Shown here in pieces: positions 1 through 4,333 of a DNA stretch of 5,014 nt. The translations under genes were made by a program, and so were the position numbers. Position 1 is the stretch's first letter. Each line of letters opens with the position of its first letter. The notes beneath the pieces are model-generated. The model was not told where the DNA came from. It ran no database searches and worked only from the letters and a program-made list of their open reading frames with translations. Origin of the DNA: Nitrospira sp. (GTDB lineage Bacteria > Nitrospirota > Nitrospiria > Nitrospirales > Nitrospiraceae); the NCBI GenBank assembly GCA_025360665.1, contig JANYBU010000386.1, positions 1-5,014 on the forward strand, in the 5' to 3' direction.

Positions 1-2
1 GG

Positions 3-77
3 GAGCCTGACCTGAAGCGGGCCCTGGGAATGAACGCGAACCACGACGGCATCGACGGAGCCCGGAAGGCTCCCTAA
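3..77 (+). CDS. Possible 3' end of an unidentified gene (partial)
   Basis: The frame starting at base 3 is open from the window edge to a TAA at 75-77 and encodes 24 residues ending NANHDGIDGARKAP. The other two plus frames stop within the first 15 bases. Third codon positions are mostly G or C, as in the clear genes further along, which argues weakly for real coding sequence. No domain can be recognised from so short a tail. Because IS-end-like sequence follows within about 60 bases, this could be the C-terminus of a transposase or its helper ATPase, but that is inference from position only. The inverted repeat GGGAGCC (1-7) / GGCTCCC (68-74) lies inside this stretch and is probably chance. 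Confidence 0.25.
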   Translation, partial: EPDLKRALGMNANHDGIDGARKAP

Positions 78-140
78 CCCGGAGGACGGACCCCACAGTT
101 CTAATTGTCGCCACCCATCAATTCTAATTGACGTCAGACA
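78..140. mobile_element. Putative insertion sequence end
   Basis: TTCTAATTG occurs twice, at 99-107 and 122-130, 23 bp apart, roughly two helical turns. The second copy sits in a perfect inverted repeat, TCAATT-CT-AATTGA (118-131), followed by the palindrome TGACGTCA (129-136). Read on the minus strand from base 140 inward, the sequence begins TGTCTGACGTCAATTAG. A 5'-TG terminus with repeated internal transposase-binding sites is the usual build of ends in several IS families, such as IS21 and IS481. The other end and any target duplication are outside the window, so family and exact boundary are not established. Confidence 0.35.
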
Positions 141-796
141 CGGATTGTCTACGTTCGTCGCCGCCGACCACTAGGTGGCCGACTGGACATATGGTCTGCC
201 AACTTTGGCCGATTCACGAACGGGTACCACACCCCTTCACCCATTCCCGAATCCGCTTCACCGAAGGCTGATCCTCGTGTTCGGAGTACGGCCCTCCTGT
301 CCGCGCATGCCATGCTCCCACTGCTAATCGAGACTGACTCTTGATCCATCCCTCGTTCTGTTGGCTGAGCGCGCACCGCCAGTTCGGCGGTGCGCCCCCA
401 CGCAGTACATTTCTGAAAGGCCGGCTCCTCTTTGTCGATCTGGAGCAAGACGTGTAGCTTCTCAGCCACTCATGTCGCTCAGCAAAAACGCGCCATTTCT
501 TCCGCCGCGAGTTGGCCCGGATAATCATGGTCACCAGCTCGCGGCTCTACTGCCGTAAATCACTCCCCAACGTGCATGTGTAGTCCCGACTAACATTACG
601 TACTACCTGCTCAAGATAGACCGTCAGGTCCATCGCGGTCTTAGATGGGCACGTGTTCGTAGCGGGCTATGAGCTGTTCTTCAATCTTCTCCTCCCCTTT
701 GTACGGGGCCTGCGACGCTCAGAGTCGAGCGAAACTGGGCAGGGAAGAAGACCGGACCCTCGACCCAATGATCAAATAATTCACATCACCCAATCT
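141..796. other. Gene-free region between putative IS end and DUF1566 gene
   Basis: No reading frame here has a credible start, ribosome binding site or recognisable domain. The longest frames (minus strand 149-469 and 214-534, plus strand 361-558 and 653-934) have low-complexity, Arg/Pro/Ser-rich translations typical of out-of-frame GC-rich DNA. No tRNA or rRNA signature was seen. The only clear structure is the hairpin at 371-395. The region may be decayed sequence flanking a mobile element. Confidence 0.5.
371..395. repeat. Perfect GC-rich hairpin, 10-bp stem
   Basis: GCGCACCGCC (371-380) and GGCGGTGCGC (386-395) are exact reverse complements separated by the 5-base loop AGTTC. No T-run follows on either strand, so it does not meet the pattern of an intrinsic terminator. 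It could be a REP-like palindrome, a protein-binding site or a relic of a mobile element. No second copy is present in the window. Confidence 0.6.
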
Positions 797-1441
797 TCAA
801 TACTGATCCGTATTCATGCCACCGCGCACACACCAGACGCGGTTGTCAAAGGCCTTACTAACGCCAAGCACGGTGCCATTGCCGAAGCCCACACCCCACG
901 TGAGGGTAGGATTCTCCACATGTGCCGATGCTGACCAATAGTTGGACGGCTGAATATTCAGGAACGGATGGCCCTGCGGAAGGGTCGGGCCCGGAGAGGC
1001 CACGGACGGATCCACTAGACTGGCCAGCTCTGGCATGGACGGCAGGCGCCAGCCTTTCCGGCCTCCGACGGCTTTATTGGCGCAGGTCGAGCGGGCGTTT
1101 GACGAGTTTCCCGCGGTCGTGGCCGGGGACTTCTCCCAGACCAAGCCGGTTTCTTTATCCAACACCGCGTCGCTGTTGAAGGCTGGCAGGATGACGAACC
1201 GCTGTGCCGCCGGTAGCACTTGGTCCCACCGTAGCGTGTCATTGCCACCGCCGCCCGTGATGGCAGCCTGGATCTGATCGAGCTTGTCCAAAATCTGGCT
1301 AGGCGGAACCCCCGGATTGCTCGACGGTGGGGCTGCTGCAGCGGGCATGACCCCTGGGCCACCGCTCGCCATCAATAGTCCTCCGACCATCAGCACCATG
1401 GCCCCGACTCTCCATGCCAATTTCCTTCTCCTGCTTCTCAT
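797..1441 (-). CDS. Secreted DUF1566 (Lcl C-terminal domain) protein
   Basis: This is a 214-residue protein of unknown function, predicted to be exported. Residues 1-36 form a Sec-type signal peptide: a basic start (RSRRRK), a hydrophobic stretch (about 12-27) and a likely cut near PAAAA-PP at 33-38. A Pro/Ser-rich linker and a short amphipathic helix (ILDKLDQIQAAI, 50-61) follow. Residues about 90-207 match the DUF1566/Lcl C-terminal pattern: LDKETGLVWEK (94-104), GWRLPSMPEL (130-139), YWSAS (168-172) and RVWCVRG (201-207). Cys120 and Cys204 are the only cysteines and could form a disulfide. The domain occurs in surface and collagen-like proteins (Legionella Lcl), where a role in adhesion is known, but here function is unknown. 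The start is fixed by a strong ribosome binding site. It is transcribed away from the efflux genes and appears monocistronic. Confidence 0.88.
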   Translation of the reverse strand: MRSRRRKLAWRVGAMVLMVGGLLMASGGPGVMPAAAAPPSSNPGVPPSQILDKLDQIQAAITGGGGNDTLRWDQVLPAAQRFVILPAFNSDAVLDKETGLVWEKSPATTAGNSSNARSTCANKAVGGRKGWRLPSMPELASLVDPSVASPGPTLPQGHPFLNIQPSNYWSASAHVENPTLTWGVGFGNGTVLGVSKAFDNRVWCVRGGMNTDQY

Positions 1442-1446
1442 GAAAA

Positions 1447-1455
1447 CCCTCCTTT
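1447..1455 (-). promoter_or_regulatory. Shine-Dalgarno site of the DUF1566 gene
   Basis: On the minus strand the sequence AAAGGAGGG lies five bases before the ATG at 1441-1439. It is a near-complete match to the anti-16S consensus. It settles this ATG as the start and suggests efficient translation. Confidence 0.8.
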
Positions 1456-1501
1456 GTATGGTGTGGCTGATTGGACCGACCGACTGCCTCTTGGCCCGCT
1501 G

Positions 1502-1544
1502 TTCGTCATTCGTCGCTCGTGAAGCATCTTGCCTTCTGCCTTCT
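1502..1544. repeat. Short tandem heptamer repeats
   Basis: Two 7-nt period tracts lie side by side. The first is TTCGTCA, TTCGTCG, CTCGTGA (1502-1522). The second is GCCTTCT twice in perfect tandem (1538 starts the second copy, tract 1531-1544). On the minus strand the first tract reads TCACGAG, CGACGAA, TGACGAA. They lie just upstream of the DUF1566 gene and just downstream of the gene remnant at 1583-1716. A second tract with the same period occurs at 4285-4326. Confidence 0.55.
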
Positions 1545-1582
1545 CTCTGCCCCCTTAACCCCCGTTACCCCTCATCCCCACC

Positions 1583-1716
1583 TTACTTCTCTGCCTCAGG
1601 CTTCGCCGCCTGCCCCCGCACCCAGTCCTGCTCGATCAACTCCAGCGCACGAGGACATCCGAAGAATCAAGTCCTTTGGCCATCCACGCGGGCTCGACCA
1701 GGGTGTCCTCTGGACG
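1583..1716 (-). pseudogene. C-terminal remnant of an unidentified gene with one frameshift
   Basis: Two adjoining minus-strand frames read like one protein broken by a single-base loss. The upstream frame gives EPAWMAKGLDSSDVLVRWS, then TGA at 1638-1636. The downstream frame gives ALELIEQDWVRGQAAKPEAEK, then TAA at 1585-1583. Restoring one G in GTGCG (near 1647-1650, making GTGGCG) joins them as SSDVLV-ALELIEQDWVRG with balanced, coding-like composition. The downstream part ends in a natural-looking charged tail. The upstream frame runs back to a TAG at 1767-1765 but becomes Pro/Ser-rich and unconvincing beyond about 1716. No start or ribosome binding site is visible. No family is recognised. 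Chance is the main alternative, since the stretch is only about 44 codons. Confidence 0.35.
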
Positions 1717-2079
1717 TGCTGATTCAGAAAATGGGAGAGGCGCAGGGGGCGAGATGGCTTTCCCCTAGCCCCGTTCCCCCAGCCTCTGGCCCGTAGTCTT
1801 GCATTCCCACGTTTGCACATGGCTCAAGATTCGGCACGTTGTCAAACGAAGCCGGTCTGTAACTGGACAGCCCCGTGATGGGCATCAGGCCCAAGAGCCA
1901 GGCCAGGCGCGGGCACAGCAGACACACGCATGGTCGCGATGGAGCGCAGTTTCGTGTCGAGATGTGAGTCCGTATAAGCGGGAGGCCGCCGGAAGGGAGC
2001 ACGCCAACCGTTGAACGCTGACGAGATGCATGTGGGCACCCCTCTGATGCGAGATGTCCGACCGAGGTTGCGCAAGAGC

Positions 2080-2093
2080 CTCCTCGCGAGGAG
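2080..2093. repeat. Perfect 14-bp palindrome CTCCTCGCGAGGAG
   Basis: The sequence CTCCTCGCGAGGAG is identical to its reverse complement with no spacer. It has the size and symmetry of a homodimeric regulator site, but no adjacent gene uses it obviously: the nearest start is 270 bp away. Function unknown. Confidence 0.5.
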
Positions 2094-2168
2094 TGTGGCC
2101 TATACGGCAGATTGCTCTTCGCTGTCAAGTGCTTCTTACATAGGAGGCATGAACAATACTTTCACTTT

Positions 2169-2196
2169 CTTCTGCCGATCATCATGACGGCAGAAG
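2169..2196. repeat. Inverted repeat, 9-bp stem with 10-nt loop
   Basis: CTTCTGCCG (2169-2177) pairs exactly with CGGCAGAAG (2188-2196) around a 10-base loop, ATCATCATGA. No T-run follows, so it is not a standard terminator. The arm sequence GGCAGAA / TTCTGCC recurs in the reverse arrangement, also with a 10-base loop, at 4222-4245 after the adaptor gene. Confidence 0.6.
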
Positions 2197-2292
2197 CTGG
2201 ACACGGTGGGTGCGGCCCGTGATCGGAGGTCTGGCCAGCATTCTCCTCGTATTCAAGACTCACCACATTAGCCCTACCTGAAGCTGCTCACT

Positions 2293-2344
2293 TAGGATTC
2301 TATGCAGTGCTTGCCCCCTAGCAGCACTGCATGCTAGGATTCTA
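2293..2344. repeat. Direct repeat TAGGATTCTA flanking a 10-bp inverted repeat
   Basis: TAGGATTCTA occurs at 2293-2302 and 2335-2344, 42 bp apart, close to four helical turns. Between the copies ATGCAGTGCT (2302-2311) and AGCACTGCAT (2323-2332) form a perfect inverted repeat with an 11-base spacer. The element ends directly against the likely operator of the repressor gene. Regulatory protein binding is a reasonable reading, and a small excised or inserted element is another. Confidence 0.6.
2311..2340 (+). promoter_or_regulatory. Candidate sigma-70 promoter of the efflux operon
   Basis: TTGCCC (2311-2316, 4 of 6 matches to TTGACA) and TAGGAT (2335-2340, 4 of 6 to TATAAT) are spaced 18 bp apart. 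Transcription would start near 2347, inside the palindrome at 2346-2363, which is where a repressor would block it. The -10 falls in the second TAGGATTCTA copy. The match is weak, and position relative to the operator is the main support. Confidence 0.3.
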
Positions 2345-2345
2345 G

Positions 2346-2363
2346 TGAGTAAGCACTTACTTA
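2346..2363. promoter_or_regulatory. Probable TetR-family operator
   Basis: AGTAAG (2348-2353) and CTTACT (2356-2361) are exact reverse complements around CA, with an outer T/A pair at 2346 and 2363. A compact AT-rich palindrome of this kind directly before a TetR-family gene is the usual autoregulatory operator of these repressors. It lies over the predicted transcription start and two bases before the ATG at 2366, so bound protein should block initiation of the whole operon. Confidence 0.6.
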
Positions 2364-2365
2364 CC

Positions 2366-3034
2366 ATGAAGAAGCTGACCAAACAGACCACGAATGGGAA
2401 CGGGCAGCGGACCTCTGCCCGCGATCGTCAGGCCAGCCTCATCGTGGCCGCCGCTTCGCTCTTCGCCGCGAAAGGGTTCAACGGCACCACAACAAAAGAA
2501 ATTGCCAAGGCTGCGGGCGTGAGCGAGGCCTTGGTCTTCAAATACTTTCCGACGAAACGGACGCTCTACGCCGCAATCCTGGAAGAAAAAGCCACCGTCA
2601 ACGAACTGCTCGAAGCGGTGGAGGAGGAGGCGGCCAAGAAACACGACGACCAGCGCGTGTTTACGATGATTGCGAGTTATCGAATTCGCCCCGGCGTCGA
2701 ATCGACGTTTTTGCGACTCCTCTTGTTCAGCGCGCTGGAAGGGCACGAACTATCCGAGATGTTCTTCGGCAAGCACCATAAAGTGTTCTATGATCACCTC
2801 GCCGCGTACATTCGCACAAGGATTGAAGACGGCGCGTTTCGCCCGGTCGATCCCCTGCTGGCAGCCCGCGCATTCATCGGCATAGTCGTCCATCACCGTC
2901 TGCTCCATGAGATCTTCGGAGTCCCGATGCATCAATCCCATGAGGACACGGTGGCGACCTATGTCGACCTCTTCCTCACCGGATTGATCGAGAAACCGGC
3001 CAGCCGTAAGACGCCGGGGAGGCGTGCGCGATGA
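2366..3034 (+). CDS. TetR/AcrR-family transcriptional repressor of the efflux operon
   Basis: This 222-residue protein has normal TetR-family length. The N-terminal DNA-binding domain spans about residues 21-70: RQASLIVAAASLFAAKGF, then TTTKEIAKAAGVS, then EALVFKYFPTKRTLY, the conserved helix-turn-helix with the terminal F-x-x-K-x-x-L motif. The rest is the helical ligand-binding and dimerisation half; the ligand is unknown. The ATG at 2366 is preferred over an in-frame GTG at 2345. The GTG would put the palindrome inside the coding region and add rare codons (AGT, TTA, CTT). However, the GTG has AGGA five bases upstream, whereas the ATG has no Shine-Dalgarno sequence, so the choice is not certain. 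The gene overlaps the adaptor by ATGA and probably represses it and itself. Confidence 0.9.
   Translation: MKKLTKQTTNGNGQRTSARDRQASLIVAAASLFAAKGFNGTTTKEIAKAAGVSEALVFKYFPTKRTLYAAILEEKATVNELLEAVEEEAAKKHDDQRVFTMIASYRIRPGVESTFLRLLLFSALEGHELSEMFFGKHHKVFYDHLAAYIRTRIEDGAFRPVDPLLAARAFIGIVVHHRLLHEIFGVPMHQSHEDTVATYVDLFLTGLIEKPASRKTPGRRAR
3016..3022 (+). promoter_or_regulatory. Shine-Dalgarno site of the adaptor gene inside the TetR gene
   Basis: GGGGAGG lies eight bases before the ATG at 3031 and within the last codons of the repressor gene. Together with the ATGA overlap it fixes the adaptor start and points to translational coupling. Confidence 0.7.
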
Positions 3035-4218
3035 ATCCCCTAAAACAACATCCGATTGTCACGCTCGGGGTGATTATTTTTTTTGCGGTCACGGCTCTCG
3101 TTGTATTTCGCCTCAGCAGCGGGGCCAAGACCGACACCCGCAAGGCCCTGGCCATCACCGTCGCCACCGTGGCGCCGCTGAAACAGGACCTCGACATTCG
3201 ACTCACCTATACCGCCGACATCATCCCCAACCAAGCGGTCAATCTGTTCTCACGGGTCGACGGCTACATTGCAAAGATCTACGTCGATAAAGGCGACCTG
3301 GTCAAAGCCAACCAGCTCCTGATCGAGATCGATCACACGGATTATCGACATGCCGTTAACCAAGCCAAGGCAAACCTGGCTGCAGCCAGAGCGAGAGTCG
3401 CGCAGCAGGACGCCACGGTCCGCAACACCACCCTCACGCTCAATCGGATGCAGGCACTGATCAAAGACCAGTTTGTCTCGCAGCAAGATCTGGATAATGC
3501 CCAGGTCGCATACGACGCGGCGGCGGCGGCGCTCGACTCACTCCGCGCGCAGGTTCAGCAAATGGAGGTCGCCCTGGCGCAGGCCGAGACGAACCTGGCC
3601 TACTCGTATATCCGTGCGCCCTTCGCGGGCTACGTGGCCGAACGCAACCTCGATCTCGGCGCCTATGTCAGCGGAGCAACCGCCGGCACCTCCACCATCT
3701 CGCGCGGGATTCTCACCCTCCATGAGATCCAGACGGTCCGCATTCTGATCGAGGTCGTCGAAAAAGATGTCCCACTCATCCATGTAGGTCAACAGGCGGA
3801 AGTGCGGGCCGAGGCCTATCCCGATCGCGTCTTCGAGGGCACGGTTACCCGTGTCGTCCAGGCACTGAACCGAGCCACTCGCACGATGACGGTCGAGGTG
3901 GATCTCCCGAACAAGGACCATCGCTTGAAAGGCGGCATGTTCGCCCGCGTAGAGGTCCTGGTCGGCACCCATCGAAACACGATTCAGATCCCCATTGACG
4001 CAGTGAGTCGATTGGAAGAAGCCCAATATGTCTACATTGTGCGCGAAGGAAAGGCCCAGCGCGTGCCGGTGGAAATCGGAGCCCGCGACGAGAACCGGGT
4101 GGAGATCACCAAGGGCTTGGACGGATCGGAGCAGGTGATCGTCTCCGGGAAAGACCTCGTACACGATGGCACCCCCGTACAGACGCAACCGATGGATACC
4201 GTAAAAGGTAAAACGTGA
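3031..4218 (+). CDS. RND efflux periplasmic adaptor (membrane fusion protein, AcrA/HlyD type)
   Basis: This is a 395-residue adaptor that would link an RND permease to an outer-membrane channel across the periplasm. Residues 8-28 form one hydrophobic anchor or uncleaved signal (IVTLGVIIFFAVTALVVF). There is no lipobox cysteine, so it is not a lipoprotein as AcrA is. The first half of the lipoyl domain (about 68-103) includes SRVDGYIAKIYVDKGDLV. An Ala/Gln-rich coiled-coil hairpin spans about 104-187. The second lipoyl half (190-213) has the signature IRAPFAGYVAERNLDLGAYV. A beta-barrel follows at about 225-313 (GQQAEVRAEAYPDRVFEGTV, KGGMFARVEV). The membrane-proximal domain, about 316-385, starts IQIPIDAV. 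Length and domain order are complete. The start has a good ribosome binding site and overlaps the repressor stop. The last five codons (VKGKT) fall in a heptamer-repeat tract. Confidence 0.93.
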   Translation: MNPLKQHPIVTLGVIIFFAVTALVVFRLSSGAKTDTRKALAITVATVAPLKQDLDIRLTYTADIIPNQAVNLFSRVDGYIAKIYVDKGDLVKANQLLIEIDHTDYRHAVNQAKANLAAARARVAQQDATVRNTTLTLNRMQALIKDQFVSQQDLDNAQVAYDAAAAALDSLRAQVQQMEVALAQAETNLAYSYIRAPFAGYVAERNLDLGAYVSGATAGTSTISRGILTLHEIQTVRILIEVVEKDVPLIHVGQQAEVRAEAYPDRVFEGTVTRVVQALNRATRTMTVEVDLPNKDHRLKGGMFARVEVLVGTHRNTIQIPIDAVSRLEEAQYVYIVREGKAQRVPVEIGARDENRVEITKGLDGSEQVIVSGKDLVHDGTPVQTQPMDTVKGKT

Positions 4219-4222
4219 AACG
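4201..4222 (+). repeat. Heptamer repeat, left arm (GTGAAAC orientation)
   Basis: GTAAAAG, GTAAAAC and GTGAAAC run in tandem with a 7-base period across the end of the adaptor gene and its stop codon (TGA at 4216-4218). They are the reverse-complement type of the GTTTCAC units downstream. ACGTGAAACG (4213-4222) is an exact inverted match to CGTTTCACGT at 4317-4326. Confidence 0.5.
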
Positions 4223-4245
4223 GCAGAATTGTCGAATCTTCTGCC
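4222..4245. repeat. Small hairpin after the adaptor gene
   Basis: GGCAGAA (4222-4228) and TTCTGCC (4239-4245) are exact reverse complements around a 10-base loop. It begins four bases after the adaptor stop codon. No T-run follows, so termination is doubtful; attenuation or mRNA stabilisation between adaptor and permease is possible. Confidence 0.45.
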
Positions 4246-4284
4246 ATCCGATGCCTCAGATGCTGACCACGATCATCTTTATCA

Positions 4285-4333
4285 CTAACGCCTTACGATT
4301 CACGTTTCACATTTCACGTTTCACGTCTTCACC
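4285..4333 (+). repeat. Heptamer repeat, right arm (TTCACGT orientation)
   Basis: Six consecutive 7-base units fill 4285-4326: CTAACGC, CTTACGA, TTCACGT, TTCACAT, TTCACGT, TTCACGT. A further TTCACC at 4328-4333 abuts the permease start. The last four full units differ at a single base. With the oppositely oriented units at 4201-4221 they form a spaced inverted repeat around the intergenic gap. Confidence 0.75.

Larger units (their letters stand above)
1768..2292. other. Gene-free region upstream of the efflux operon
   Basis: Minus-strand frames at 1724-2128 and 1842-2075 and plus-strand 1799-2014 are open but lack ribosome binding sites and domains, and their translations are Cys/Arg/Pro/Ser-rich. 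The 12-codon frame from the ATG at 2149 has AGGAGG only one base away, too close to work as a normal start. The region holds the palindrome at 2080-2093 and the hairpin at 2169-2196, described separately. Nothing else is supported. Confidence 0.5.

Noticed and set aside
149..534. Two overlapping minus-strand frames of about 106 codons
   Set aside because: No ribosome binding site or domain; Arg/Ser-rich translations, and the two frames overlap each other in the same DNA.
653..934. Plus-strand frame beginning MFVAGYELFFNLLLPFVRG, faintly like a transposase C-terminus
   Set aside because: Resemblance covers only about 20 residues, there is no ribosome binding site, and the frame runs into the DUF1566 gene on the other strand.
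1502..1544. CRISPR array
   Set aside because: Units are 7 bases long and contiguous, with no spacers or longer repeats; no cas genes in the window.
1284..1796. 170-codon plus-strand frame
   Set aside because: Its first part is antisense to the DUF1566 gene and the rest is Pro/Ser/Cys-rich with no domain.
1724..2128. Minus-strand frame of 134 codons and an overlapping one at 1842-2075
   Set aside because: Cys/Arg/Pro/Ser-rich, no ribosome binding site, no recognisable motif.
2149..2187. 12-codon frame after AGGAGG, a possible leader peptide
   Set aside because: AGGAGG is only one base from the ATG, too close for normal initiation, and no attenuator with a T-run follows.
3538..4188. 216-codon minus-strand frame
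   Set aside because: Antisense shadow of the well-supported adaptor gene.
4222..4245. Intrinsic terminator between adaptor and permease
   Set aside because: Stem of only 7 bp and no T-run after it.
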